Assembly (NCBI RefSeq): GCF_021502725.1
Contig: NZ_JAKFFS010000001.1
Location: 682,001-746,000, forward strand
Length of the DNA: 64,000 nt
Reading direction: 5' to 3'
DNA from: Dyadobacter sp. CY345
Lineage (GTDB): Bacteria > Bacteroidota > Bacteroidia > Cytophagales > Spirosomataceae
In this document: one piece after another, positions 42,497 to 51,742 of the stretch
Layout: each line of letters begins with the position of its first letter
Numbering within the stretch: the first letter of the stretch is position 1
The notes under the pieces: model-generated
Databases searched by the model: none
Told to the model about the DNA's origin: nothing
Seen by the model: only the letters and a program-made list of their open reading frames with translations
Program-made: the position numbers and the translations under genes

Positions 42497-45070
42497 TTAT
42501 TTTAAATCTGCAAGACTAAATGTCGTTCCAAGCCGGAATTCGACTTTATTAATTTTGTAGCTGTCAAATTGTACAACGGTTTCAATTCTGAAAAAACGCA
42601 GGATATGATCTACCCCGTAAACCAATTCACCATAATGGCGGGACGTTGGCGAAAATAAATAATGAAGCTGAACAGTTTCTTTCAGTCCCCTTAGACGAAA
42701 AACGGGTAACTGCGTAATCAGAAATCGCTGCATCGACCATAATGCGTGCCCTTCTACAAACCATTGCTGTGTGCTGTGTTCGTAATAAGGCAAACTTCTA
42801 AATTGGGTAAGCGGATCTCCCAAACGGAAGAAAGATTCATTTCCCAGGAAATGTCTGAAATCCGGGAAATACATTTCTTTATTACTCAAAAAGCCTCCGC
42901 CTTTTACAGAATAACTAACCGTATTTCTGGGGCCAAGATCAATACTTTGTCGAATACCTCCCTGTAAAAAGTCGTAATCAACATCGCCTCCAAAACCTAA
43001 TCCGGATTTGTAAAGAACACTGAACGACGGTTTTTTACTTCTCAAATATCGCTTCTCACCATTACGCACCAAATACCTGCGCCATGGCCGGATATCGGCG
43101 CTTATCTGAAATACCAGCGCATCATGATTCGGAAAACCGGTACTTTCTAACTCATCATTTATTGGCCTGTTTGGTATAAAATTTCTTTCAGGCCAGTTAA
43201 TTAACGACTTAATATTTTCCATATCAAACAATTCCTGGCGCTGTTCGTATTCCAGGCTGGTATTAAAACTAAAAACATCAAAAATATTGCTGATCGAATA
43301 CTCTGTTTTTAGAAATTTTGATTGATAAAGTTTCGCCCGGTTTCGTTCGAAAATCAATGTGGAAATGGTGTTTCCAAAAGGTGTGATCGGGTTGTCACGA
43401 TTGATTTGATTGACCATTTCACCACCAGTGATCATAAAATTAGAGTTCTTATTACCAATATTGGCTTGCAGATTTCCATTAAAACGGTCGCGGCCGGAGG
43501 TATATCGCCCGTAAGGCCGAATTGTGAAATAGCTGGATTTACCCCAGCGTTTCTGATATTCCGCAGCAAGATTCAAGGCATAACCTTCAACGGTGTTGTA
43601 ATAAAAAGCAAGGAAAGGACTTTCTATCCGTAAAAAATTCTGCTTTTTGAATGAATAAGTATTTCCGACCAGAATGTGCTGTATTTTAAAGTTCGTAGAG
43701 TCCGGGCGACTATTAAATTTATGGGCATCCTTAATCACTCTGATACTATCCTGCATAGCATAACTCTGAACTTCGGAATTTGTCAACGGAATCGGGCGCA
43801 GATTTTCCCAGTAGGTAGTATCTCTTTTATTCGCCATCGTGTCAACGACGATAGAATCTTCACGTACAATTCTGGTGTCTTCGCCCTTATTTTTCCTTTC
43901 CTTTTTCAGCTCCTTATCATATTCTTTCGTAAACTTTCGAAGGTTTTTGGTCGAAAACGCTTTCTGTTCCTGAATCATCTTTTCGAGATTCTTCTTACGG
44001 TTTTTTTCAGAAACTTCCTCGTCGACCTTTGGATCATTTACAACGATATCTTCTTTCAATCCCGGGTCAACATCCATTTTCTGATAGGTCAGCGAAACCA
44101 GATATTTAAATTCTCCCGCGAAACCCAGATAACTTCCTTTAATTCTGAATTGCTGGTTGACAGGAAGCCACACATTTTGGATCGGGTTGAAGATTTGCTT
44201 GGCAGATATGTCCAGACCACTATTCGTTGTTTCAAGATCATAACTATGTATTGCCCAGCGTTCGTCGATTATGTACAAGCTGCCGCGAAAAACGCCCTCT
44301 CCGTAAGCTCTGGGAATTACTTTTATTTTATTGATAATCTGTCCGCGATCCTCAAAATAGCCTTCGTATTCAAATTTGTAATAGGCAAAAGATTTTGGTG
44401 AAAGCGGAGAAATCGTACCCGCAATTTCAGGGCTATACAAGCTGGCTAATATATATTCGTTCGGTGATGGTATACTATTGTCCAGACTATTCCGGGTGGA
44501 AATAATATGCTGTTTAAAATTGTTTGGTCGGCGGTATTGAATTTCCGCAACGCTTTCGTTAATGATGGCTTTTCCTTCCTGTACACCCTCTTTTCTAAGT
44601 CTTCTCTCAACCAAATACGGGATTTTTGTCGGGAGTGCCGTACTTCTTGAATAAACTTTGGCAGTATATGCCCGAACCTGAAGCTGATGAAATCGCGCTT
44701 TCGCAATCGCTTTCCGCATAATTGTATAAGCAGGATCCTCTCTTTTATTGTCAACTTTTACCTCATTAAGATTCAGTGCTTGCTCTTCCAGAACTATATT
44801 TAATTCCTGAAATTCATTGCCGACAACAACAGATTTTGTAAGTGTTTTAAAACCAAGGTATTGGAAAATGATCTCGTAAGTTCCTGCTGGTAAGGCAAAT
44901 TCGTATAATCCTTCATCATTTGCAATTGTTCCTTCGCCGCTTGTTTTCACAACAATCCCGGCATAGGGCAGAGCTTCGCCTGTTTTATTCGAAATACGCC
45001 CTTTTATTCCTCCTGCCATTGACGCGGAAATAATGAAAAGTATGAAAAGTGAGCAAAGAATAAGGCGCAT
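42497..45070 (-). CDS. DUF5686 family outer-membrane protein with carboxypeptidase-like N-domain
   Basis: 857 residues from ATG 45070 (MRLILCSLFILFIISAS, a signal peptide). The frame is open to 45142, which would overlap the ion channel gene. An N-terminal regulatory-like beta-sandwich (GIKGRISNKTGEALPYAGIVVKT) is followed by the DUF5686 region and a long C-terminal beta-barrel ending EFRLGTTFSLADLK. It is probably an outer-membrane protein of unknown function. A charged stretch around residues 370-420 is rich in Lys and Glu. Confidence 0.85.
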   Translation of the reverse strand: MRLILCSLFILFIISASMAGGIKGRISNKTGEALPYAGIVVKTSGEGTIANDEGLYEFALPAGTYEIIFQYLGFKTLTKSVVVGNEFQELNIVLEEQALNLNEVKVDNKREDPAYTIMRKAIAKARFHQLQVRAYTAKVYSRSTALPTKIPYLVERRLRKEGVQEGKAIINESVAEIQYRRPNNFKQHIISTRNSLDNSIPSPNEYILASLYSPEIAGTISPLSPKSFAYYKFEYEGYFEDRGQIINKIKVIPRAYGEGVFRGSLYIIDERWAIHSYDLETTNSGLDISAKQIFNPIQNVWLPVNQQFRIKGSYLGFAGEFKYLVSLTYQKMDVDPGLKEDIVVNDPKVDEEVSEKNRKKNLEKMIQEQKAFSTKNLRKFTKEYDKELKKERKNKGEDTRIVREDSIVVDTMANKRDTTYWENLRPIPLTNSEVQSYAMQDSIRVIKDAHKFNSRPDSTNFKIQHILVGNTYSFKKQNFLRIESPFLAFYYNTVEGYALNLAAEYQKRWGKSSYFTIRPYGRYTSGRDRFNGNLQANIGNKNSNFMITGGEMVNQINRDNPITPFGNTISTLIFERNRAKLYQSKFLKTEYSISNIFDVFSFNTSLEYEQRQELFDMENIKSLINWPERNFIPNRPINDELESTGFPNHDALVFQISADIRPWRRYLVRNGEKRYLRSKKPSFSVLYKSGLGFGGDVDYDFLQGGIRQSIDLGPRNTVSYSVKGGGFLSNKEMYFPDFRHFLGNESFFRLGDPLTQFRSLPYYEHSTQQWFVEGHALWSMQRFLITQLPVFRLRGLKETVQLHYLFSPTSRHYGELVYGVDHILRFFRIETVVQFDSYKINKVEFRLGTTFSLADLK

Positions 45071-45117
45071 AACGTTGATATAGGATACTAGGTTTAAATC
45101 AGAATGTAAATCTGGCG

Positions 45118-45939
45118 TTATTCCTTTAGAGAATGACCACAATTACTGCAAAAATTGGCGTTGGACGGCATTTGTTTCCCACAAGACATACATTCTAACT
45201 GGCCAACAGACTTTGCAACTGGCAAAGATCTTGACATCTCAACTGTTACAATGCCTGTTGGAACTGCGATAATTGCATAGCCCATAATCATCACAAGAGA
45301 CGAAATAACTTGTCCGAGTGGTGTTTGTGGTGTCAGATCACCGTAACCAACGGTCGTGATTGTCACAATTGCCCAGTAGATACTTTGTGGAATGCTGGTA
45401 AAACCATTTTCTTCACCTTCCACTACATACATAATCGTGCCTATGATCAAAACCAAGGCGACGATAAATAACATAAACACAGTGATTTTTTGCAAACTGG
45501 CAGCCAGCGCACCCTTCAAAACCTGTGCATGATGTACAAAACTACTTAATTTGAGAATCCTGAAAACTCTAAGCAGGCGCAATATCCGGATGGTGATCAG
45601 ATAATGGCCGGAAGGCATGAAATAGGTGAGGTAAAATGGAATGATCGACAGCAAATCGATGATTCCATAAAAACTTAGCAGGTATTTGAGAGGCTTGGGG
45701 TGGCTGTAAATTCGCAGGAAATATTCTATCGTGAAAACGACAGTAAAAAATGTTTCCAGATAAAAAAATTCTGATTCGTAGTTATTACGGATTTTAGGAA
45801 CACTTTCCAGGCAAACGATCAAAATACTAATCAGGATGAAATAGAGCAGAAAAACGTCAAACAGTCGTCCCCTTCTGGTATTTGCTCCAAAAATAATGAT
45901 GAAAAGTTTTCCTCGTAAAGAACTACGATTGATGGCCAT
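45118..45939 (-). CDS. Voltage-gated K+ channel-like ion transporter with C-terminal zinc ribbon
   Basis: 273 residues. Six transmembrane helices are visible, with an arginine-rich S4 (RILRLLRVFRILKLSSF) and selectivity filter TTVGYGDLTPQT after the pore helix. After S6 comes a zinc ribbon of C250, C253, C264 and C267 (CxxC-x10-CxxC). The channel part is of the bacterial Kv type. The ribbon is an unusual addition that might sense metal or redox state or help assembly. Confidence 0.88.
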   Translation of the reverse strand: MAINRSSLRGKLFIIIFGANTRRGRLFDVFLLYFILISILIVCLESVPKIRNNYESEFFYLETFFTVVFTIEYFLRIYSHPKPLKYLLSFYGIIDLLSIIPFYLTYFMPSGHYLITIRILRLLRVFRILKLSSFVHHAQVLKGALAASLQKITVFMLFIVALVLIIGTIMYVVEGEENGFTSIPQSIYWAIVTITTVGYGDLTPQTPLGQVISSLVMIMGYAIIAVPTGIVTVEMSRSLPVAKSVGQLECMSCGKQMPSNANFCSNCGHSLKE

Positions 45940-45971
45940 AACCTACATTTGATATGTAAGCCGGCAATGTA

Positions 45972-46012
45972 AGAAAAGCCCGGGGATTGCACAAAATACA
46001 ATGTCCCGGGCT
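45972..46012 (-). terminator. Terminator after the DsbA-like gene
   Basis: AGCCCGGG...CCCGGGCT with extra inner pairing, followed on the minus strand by TTTTCTT. Confidence 0.85.
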
Positions 46013-46038
46013 ATTATTTATATCATCAGAAATTTGAT

Positions 46039-46743
46039 CTAGCAAACTCCGTCAGTTGTACAACTGTCGCCTTCTGCATAGGTTTGAATAGGGGCCGGAT
46101 TTTCCTTTTCCCATTCCTGAAAAGACTTTTGAAGGGCTCCCAGAAATGTTTCTGACTGCTGAGCGCCTGATACTGCATACTTTCTGTCTAAAACAAAAAA
46201 TGGAACACCTCTTGCACCTACCTGCTGCGCCTCATATACATCCTTACGGACTTCCTCGGCAAATTGGTTACTCTCCAAAACACTTTTAACCGCACCGGCA
46301 TCCAGCCCGATTTTCACACCAAGATCAACAAGTGTATCATGGTCAGCGGTATTTTTTCCTTCCGTGAAATAGGCGTGGAACAATTGTTCTTCTGCCTCAT
46401 CACCCTTTTTGTTTTTCTTGGCAAACTGGATAAACCGGTGGCTATCGAAGGAATTTGCCAGAACCGCTTTGTCCATGTGATATTCCAGCCCAACTTCCGC
46501 AGCAACATTAGTCACGTTGTCAAGCATCTGCGTGGCGTGATCAGTGGTTATGCCTTTTGCTTCAACCAAATATTCGATGATATTCTTGCTCGGATCTGTT
46601 TCCATATCAGGATTCAATTGAAAACTTTTCCATTCCACTTCGATTCTGTCTTTCTGTGGAAATTGTTCCAGCGCTTTTTCAAATTTCCTTTTTCCGATGT
46701 AACACCAAGGGCACATTACATCACTCCATATTTCAACTTTCAT
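46039..46743 (-). CDS. DsbA family oxidoreductase (FrnE-like)
   Basis: 234 residues, no signal peptide, so cytoplasmic. The CPWC site is at residues 11-14 (SDVMCPWCYIGKRKFE), and the cis-proline region is ARGVPFFVLD. The family includes FrnE and 2-hydroxychromene-2-carboxylate-isomerase-like proteins, some involved in oxidative stress. The C-terminus ends CTTDGVC, two extra cysteines. It is the second gene of a probable operon with a nitroreductase. Confidence 0.9.
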   Translation of the reverse strand: MKVEIWSDVMCPWCYIGKRKFEKALEQFPQKDRIEVEWKSFQLNPDMETDPSKNIIEYLVEAKGITTDHATQMLDNVTNVAAEVGLEYHMDKAVLANSFDSHRFIQFAKKNKKGDEAEEQLFHAYFTEGKNTADHDTLVDLGVKIGLDAGAVKSVLESNQFAEEVRKDVYEAQQVGARGVPFFVLDRKYAVSGAQQSETFLGALQKSFQEWEKENPAPIQTYAEGDSCTTDGVC

Positions 46744-46784
46744 CGTCTTTTAGTTTAGTTTTTGAGGTATGTCACTATCTGATT

Positions 46785-47417
46785 TTAGATAGTAACAAAA
46801 AGCTCTTCTTTTGGTCTTCTTACTTTTTTGGCTTTTGCCAACACGTCATTTTCATCATCACGATAACCTAACGTCATGATAAGAACACTACGCAAATCTT
46901 TTTCGTTTAATCCCAAAATTTCATCCAGGCTGTCTGCGTCAAAACCTTCCATCGGTGTGGCATCAATTTGTTCAGAAGCGGCTGCAACGAGTGCATTTCC
47001 CAATGCGATATAGGCTTGTCGCGCCGCCCATTGCGCGTTCACTTCTTCGCTGCGTATAAGAATTCCATTTGTCAGTGACGTTTTAAATCCTTCAAGAGAA
47101 TCTGTGGTAATGCCTCGGGTTTCAGCAATCAGCTTCATATAGTCATCAAGATGCGCGGCGGTAATCTTTTTCCAGGATGCAAAAACAATCAGATGCGAAG
47201 CTTCAACAATTTGCGGTTGCATAAATGCGGCTTTCTGGATTTTTTTCTTCATTTCATCATCCTCGATGACGAAGACAGTATAGGGCTGCAAACCGGCAGA
47301 AGATGGAGAAAGCTGGATTGCTTTCAAAATCACATCCAGTTTTTCGGCAGGAATTTTTCCGCCTTTCATTCTTTTGGCGGCATAACGCCAATTTAATGTT
47401 TCTATGAGGTTATTCAT
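46785..47417 (-). CDS. NAD(P)H-dependent oxidoreductase, nitroreductase family
   Basis: 210 residues. FMN-binding signatures are RYAAKRMKGGKIPAEKLDVIL, LSPSSAGLQPYTVFV, ARQAYIALGNALVAAA and the VLIMTLGYRDDEND end. Such enzymes reduce nitro compounds and quinones. It is divergent from an HxlR-family regulator across about 100 bases and precedes the DsbA-like gene by 41 bases. Confidence 0.92.
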   Translation of the reverse strand: MNNLIETLNWRYAAKRMKGGKIPAEKLDVILKAIQLSPSSAGLQPYTVFVIEDDEMKKKIQKAAFMQPQIVEASHLIVFASWKKITAAHLDDYMKLIAETRGITTDSLEGFKTSLTNGILIRSEEVNAQWAARQAYIALGNALVAAASEQIDATPMEGFDADSLDEILGLNEKDLRSVLIMTLGYRDDENDVLAKAKKVRRPKEELFVTI

Positions 47418-47465
47418 TATAGTCTAAAATTAATTTAATTTGATGATGCAAACTTAAATAAATAA

Positions 47466-47500
47466 ACTATACATTTGTAAGTACTATACAATAGGATAGT
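47466..47500. promoter_or_regulatory. Candidate HxlR operator between divergent genes
   Basis: ACTATAC occurs twice, at 47466-47472 and 47483-47489. ACTAT (47483-47487) is also the left arm of an inverted repeat with ATAGT (47496-47500). The sites lie between the nitroreductase and the HxlR gene, where YodB/HypR-type regulators usually bind. Confidence 0.5.
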
Positions 47501-47519
47501 GATAAATGTAGAAGGATCG

Positions 47520-47921
47520 ATGGAAGCGAAGCAAGAATGTTTTGTCGAAAAATTAAATCATAGCGATTGTGCAAAAAGTCTATTGCCGGTTCGGGACGCC
47601 CTGGACGCGCTCAATGGAAAATGGAAACTTCAGATCGTTATTTCTCTGATGTTTGGAAATAAGCGTTTCACGCAAATTGCGAAGGAGATTCCCAATATTA
47701 CGGACAAGATGTTATCGAAAGAATTGCGGGATCTGGAAGCACATCAGTTGGTGAAGCGTACTGTCTATGATTCTATCCCGGTAGTAGTGGAATATACATT
47801 GACCGAACATGGGAGGTCTTTACGCGATTTGATCGATGTGTTGCGTAGTTGGGGAATCAAGCACAGAAATCAGGTAATGGGGAAGGTCGAGGCCAGCGAG
47901 GCCGAAGAAGTTGAAGCTTAA
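47520..47921 (+). CDS. HxlR family winged-helix regulator
   Basis: 133 residues from ATG 47520; GTG 47499 lies inside the candidate operator. The HxlR domain carries LNGKWKLQIVISLMFGNKRFTQIAKEIPNITDKMLSKELRDLEA and the VEYTLTEHGRSL wing. Cys7 and Cys17 sit near the N-terminus, the region where redox-sensing HxlR proteins of YodB/HypR type carry their sensing cysteine. It likely controls the divergent nitroreductase-DsbA genes. Confidence 0.9.
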   Translation: MEAKQECFVEKLNHSDCAKSLLPVRDALDALNGKWKLQIVISLMFGNKRFTQIAKEIPNITDKMLSKELRDLEAHQLVKRTVYDSIPVVVEYTLTEHGRSLRDLIDVLRSWGIKHRNQVMGKVEASEAEEVEA

Positions 47922-47944
47922 AATATTGATGTCAGTAAAAATAG

Positions 47945-47992
47945 AAAGAGAGGTTTTGAAGGAGCGATACCCCTTCAAAACCTCTCTTTTTT
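47945..47992. terminator. Bidirectional terminator between hxlR-type gene and fbaA
   Basis: An 18-base arm (AAAGAGAGGTTTTGAAGG) pairs perfectly with 47972-47989, and T-runs follow on both strands. Confidence 0.93.
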
Positions 47993-48012
47993 TGCAACGT
48001 AGCAAAATTTAA

Positions 48013-49092
48013 TTATGCCAGACGGTTGATGCAGTTCAAGTCTTCGAAAGCAACTTTCAATCGAGCGATCATGCTTTCTTCTCCTTTACGTAACCATACA
48101 CGTGGATCGTAATATTTCTTGTTAGGAGAATCAGCGCTTTCAGGATTTCCTAATTGAGACTGAAGATATCCTTCTTTGTCTTTGTAATATTTAAGAATTC
48201 CTTCCCAGGTTGACCACTGAACGTCTGTATCGATGTTCATTTTGATCGCACCATATTCGATTGCTTCACGGATTTCTTCACGTGAAGAACCTGATCCACC
48301 ATGGAATACGAAATTTACAGGAAGGTCACCTGTTCCGAATTTCTCTTTGATAAAGTTCTGAGAATTAAGAAGAATTTTAGGTTCCAATTTCACATTACCT
48401 GGTTTGTAAACACCATGTACGTTTCCGAAAGCAGCAGCGATCGTGAAGTTAGGAGAGATTTTACTCAATTCTTCGTAGGCATAAGCAACTTCGTCAGGCT
48501 GCGTGTAAAGTTTAGAGCTGTCAACATCGCTGTTATCAACGCCATCTTCTTCTCCACCCGTAACACCTAATTCAATTTCAAGGGTCATGCCAATTTTAGC
48601 CATACGCTCGAAATATTTGCTGCATATCTCGATATTTTCTTCGATCGGTTCTTCAGACAAATCAAGCATATGCGAACTGTATAAAGGCTTGCCATATTGG
48701 TCAAAGTGACGTTCGCCAGCTTCCAAAAGACCGTCGATCCAGGGAAGAAGTTTTTTTGCGCAATGGTCTGTATGTAAAATTACAGGAATGCCATAGGCTT
48801 CAGACATAAGGTGTACGTGCTGAGCGCCTGAGATGCTTCCTGCAATTGCAGCTTTCTGATCTGTATTTGAAAGGCTCTTTCCTGCGTAAAAAATTCCGCC
48901 ACCATTCGAAAATTGAATAATAACAGGACTGTTTACTGCCGCAGCCGTTTCTAAAACTGCATTCACTGAGTTAGTGCCTACAACGTTAACAGCCGGAAGG
49001 GCATAATTATTTTCGTTGGCATGACGGAAAATTTCGCTGATACCTTCACCCGTAATTACACCGGCAGGAAAGCGTTTTGTGGTTTCGCTCAT
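48013..49092 (-). CDS. fbaA: Class II fructose-bisphosphate aldolase
   Basis: 359 residues, the usual E. coli FbaA length. Zinc-site motifs are LHTDHCAKKLLPW, EIELGVTGGEEDGVDN and FHGGSGSSREEI. It splits fructose 1,6-bisphosphate in glycolysis and runs backwards in gluconeogenesis. Single gene with strong terminator. Confidence 0.97.
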   Translation of the reverse strand: MSETTKRFPAGVITGEGISEIFRHANENNYALPAVNVVGTNSVNAVLETAAAVNSPVIIQFSNGGGIFYAGKSLSNTDQKAAIAGSISGAQHVHLMSEAYGIPVILHTDHCAKKLLPWIDGLLEAGERHFDQYGKPLYSSHMLDLSEEPIEENIEICSKYFERMAKIGMTLEIELGVTGGEEDGVDNSDVDSSKLYTQPDEVAYAYEELSKISPNFTIAAAFGNVHGVYKPGNVKLEPKILLNSQNFIKEKFGTGDLPVNFVFHGGSGSSREEIREAIEYGAIKMNIDTDVQWSTWEGILKYYKDKEGYLQSQLGNPESADSPNKKYYDPRVWLRKGEESMIARLKVAFEDLNCINRLA

Positions 49093-49297
49093 AGTAAAGT
49101 AAGATATTTTATCAAGAATAAATTTTACAATTCGGGCATTGCGGCCCGATTGTATAGGAATTCCCGCAAGTTAACGATTTTACAGAAAATGGGCGAGATA
49201 TGTAATGGATATTATAAGGCAAAAAGACGATTTTTGTCAGTAATCATTTTGAATCATTCTGTGTATATTTGAAAAAAGAATAGAAAATTAATATTGC

Positions 49298-49537
49298 ATG
49301 TCTCCAAAATTAACCCGAACCATTCTTCTTGCCGGCACGCTCGGTTTTTTAATTGTATGGGTTCTTGAATTCCGCCGCACCACATTATTTGAAAGTTACT
49401 GGCTTTTATTATTAAGTATTACCTGCCTTTTATTTTTTCAATTCAGCCGGTTGAAATCGTCACTCGAAGCCAAAAGGAAATTGGAGAATGAAGAAAATGC
49501 TAGAATTTCGAAAACCACCAAAACGATAAAGAAATGA
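49298..49537 (+). CDS. Small two-helix membrane protein, unknown
   Basis: 79 residues with two hydrophobic helices (about 8-25 and 32-49) and a charged tail (AKRKLENEENARISKTTKTIKK). No recognised motif. Its stop overlaps the CNNM/CorC gene by 4 bases (ATGA), so translation is coupled and the gene is probably real. Confidence 0.7.
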   Translation: MSPKLTRTILLAGTLGFLIVWVLEFRRTTLFESYWLLLLSITCLLFFQFSRLKSSLEAKRKLENEENARISKTTKTIKK

Positions 49538-50754
49538 ATGTTCTGCTAGTCGGTTTTGCTGTTTTCTTTTTCATTCTTGCCGGTTATTACGGAGCGGTTC
49601 GGGCCGTGTTGCTCGACGTTTCCATCGACCGATATTCACTGAGGCATGAAAACGCTGCGGAAATTTTTCAGACGCTTTACTGGCGACGTCTGTTGAGGAT
49701 GATTCGTCTGGCCGTGGTGGCATTTGGCTGTTTCTATGCAGTCGCATTCGTATTTCCGATTTTACATGATTATCTGGGTTTGGCAGAAGGTTTTACCTTC
49801 GCTGTTCTTTTTATATTTCTGGCGGTTTTATGGATTCTTTGTTATACAACATGGGTCCGGATTGGACGTAGCTTTCCGAAAGTTATTGATTTAAATGCTT
49901 TTCCTGTACGTTTTGCTGAGTGGGTCATGACGCCGCTTTACTGGTTGGTTGAGCCATTTGTGAAAGAACATGCTTTGTCATATTACCTGCGGGATGAGGC
50001 TGCGTCTGCCGATGATCCGGATTTTGACGATCATAGTATCGAAGAACGAATGTTTATCAATGCGCTTGATTTCAAGGATTTACGCATTCGGGATTGTATG
50101 ATTCCGCGCACAGAAATTTCTGCCGTGAATGTCAATGATACCATTGATGATCTGAAAAAGACTTTTTTAACAAGTGGGCACTCGAAAATTATCGTCTACC
50201 GAGAATCGGTCGACGACGTACTTGGTTATTGCCACGCCTTATCACTATTTCGGAAACCGAAAGAAATCAGCAGTATCGTCACACCGATTTTGATTGTTCC
50301 GGAAGCGATGCCAGCCAGCGATCTTATGCTTCGTTTTTTGGAAGAAAGAAGAAGTCTTGCTCTGGTAGTTGATGAATTTGGTGGAACTTCCGGATTGGTA
50401 AGCGTCGAGGATGTCGTGGAACAGATTTTCGGAGAAATTCAGGATGAATACGATTCAACAGAAGACTGGACGGAGCGAAAAGTTGATGATAATACCTACC
50501 TCCTGAGTGCTCGTCACGAAGTTGATTATCTGAACGAAAAATATGGTTGGGAACTTCCCGAAGGTGATTACGATACACTTGCCGGTATGCTCATTCAGTT
50601 GCACGGGGATTTACCCGAAGTGAACGATGAAATAGATATGCCTCCATATTCGTTTCAAATAATTTCTATGCAGGATACCCGAATTGAGCTGGTGAAATTG
50701 ACAAGGATAAGAAATGGAAGTACTCAAACCATAAATGAAACGAGTGAAAATTAA
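49534..50754 (+). CDS. Hemolysin/CNNM family protein with CBS pair and CorC_HlyC domain
   Basis: 406 residues. An N-terminal membrane domain (DUF21-like, about residues 1-140) precedes a CBS pair (RDCMIPRTEISAVNVND ... SGHSKIIVYRESVDDVLGYCH; then LALVVDEFGGTSGLVSVEDVVEQIFGEI), and a CorC_HlyC end (YLNEKYGWELPEGDYDTLAGMLI). Relatives transport or sense divalent ions; Bacteroidota GldE is one. Here the neighbours of gldE are not seen, so I do not give that name. Confidence 0.88.
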   Translation: MNVLLVGFAVFFFILAGYYGAVRAVLLDVSIDRYSLRHENAAEIFQTLYWRRLLRMIRLAVVAFGCFYAVAFVFPILHDYLGLAEGFTFAVLFIFLAVLWILCYTTWVRIGRSFPKVIDLNAFPVRFAEWVMTPLYWLVEPFVKEHALSYYLRDEAASADDPDFDDHSIEERMFINALDFKDLRIRDCMIPRTEISAVNVNDTIDDLKKTFLTSGHSKIIVYRESVDDVLGYCHALSLFRKPKEISSIVTPILIVPEAMPASDLMLRFLEERRSLALVVDEFGGTSGLVSVEDVVEQIFGEIQDEYDSTEDWTERKVDDNTYLLSARHEVDYLNEKYGWELPEGDYDTLAGMLIQLHGDLPEVNDEIDMPPYSFQIISMQDTRIELVKLTRIRNGSTQTINETSEN

Positions 50755-50781
50755 CCTATACAACCCTTATTAATTATTCCA

Positions 50782-51699
50782 ATGAATTGCCGTATCCATC
50801 TCAAAGTATTTCCATTATTCTTGATGGCCTTGTTTTTGTTGGCGAACAGCCATGTGAGTGCGCAAAAACAGCATGAGATCTTTCGTCAGAAAATAGAAAA
50901 AATTCTCCCTCAGGCGAAAGGAACGGTTGGTGTCGCCATCATGGGTTTGGAAGATAGGGAAACTTTTTTGTTCAATGAAGGGCTGAAATATCCGATGCAA
51001 AGCGTATATAAATTCCCGCTTGCGATGGCAGTTCTGGATCAGGTTGATAAGGGGAAATTGTCGTTGAATCAGAAAATCCGCATTACGCCAAAGGATCTAT
51101 TACCCAATACTTGGAGCCCGATCAAGGAAAAATATCCGAAAGGAAATGTTGATCTGAAACTGTCAGAGATTTTGACTTATACGGTTTCTCAAAGTGACAA
51201 TAACGGCTGTGATATTTTATTCCGGCTGCTGGGAGGAACGAAAAAAGTGGATGCTTATGTCCAAAGTCTCGGCGTGAAAAGTATTGCTATTGCAGCAACA
51301 GAAGAAGAAATGCATAAAAATTGGAATGCGCAGTTTACCAACTGGTGTAAGCCAAGGGCGATGTTGCGTTTGCTCGATATCTTTTACAAAGGCAAAGCAT
51401 TGTCCAAAACGAGCAACGATTTTCTGTGGAAAATCATGACTGAAACAACTTCGGGTCCTAATAAAATCAAAGGAATGTTGCCAAAAAACGCAGTTGTTGC
51501 GCATAAAACGGGTTTGTCGGATAGTAAAGATGGGATTATGGCAGCAACAAACGATGCCGGAATTATGACGCTTCCAAATGGTGAGCATGTGGCCATCGTA
51601 GTTTTTGTTTCAAATACTCCGGTTGATGAAAAAACTCGGGATGGTGTAATTGCTCAGATCTCCAAGGCAGCCTGGGATTATTATTTAGCAAAAAAATAA
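50782..51699 (+). CDS. Class A beta-lactamase, subclass A2-like
   Basis: 305 residues with a signal peptide ending VSAQ. Active-site motifs: S74-VYK77, SDN at 138-140, E174 in the omega loop followed by MH178 where most class A enzymes have Asn, and KTG at 242-244. The His at the 170-equivalent and NWCKPRAML segment resemble PER/VEB/CfxA-type A2 enzymes of Bacteroidota. It likely hydrolyses penicillins and cephalosporins; the spectrum is unknown. No mobile element is adjacent, so it looks intrinsic. Confidence 0.92.
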   Translation: MNCRIHLKVFPLFLMALFLLANSHVSAQKQHEIFRQKIEKILPQAKGTVGVAIMGLEDRETFLFNEGLKYPMQSVYKFPLAMAVLDQVDKGKLSLNQKIRITPKDLLPNTWSPIKEKYPKGNVDLKLSEILTYTVSQSDNNGCDILFRLLGGTKKVDAYVQSLGVKSIAIAATEEEMHKNWNAQFTNWCKPRAMLRLLDIFYKGKALSKTSNDFLWKIMTETTSGPNKIKGMLPKNAVVAHKTGLSDSKDGIMAATNDAGIMTLPNGEHVAIVVFVSNTPVDEKTRDGVIAQISKAAWDYYLAKK

Positions 51700-51742
51700 A
51701 AGGATGAAGTATCATCTTCAATCCTGAATCGAACAGTAAATT

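Noticed and set aside
43676..44401. 241-codon plus-strand frame
   Set aside because: Antisense to the DUF5686 gene, low-complexity Phe/Ile/Arg composition of a shadow frame, no motif.
46264..46758. 164-codon plus-strand frame
   Set aside because: Antisense to the DsbA-like gene, whose CPWC motif is clear.
49534..50754. Naming the CNNM/CorC gene gldE
   Set aside because: Family fits, but the usual gldE neighbours are missing, so the orthology is not supported.
50782..51699. Beta-lactamase on a mobile element
   Set aside because: No transposase, integrase, or terminal repeats nearby and base composition like the neighbours.
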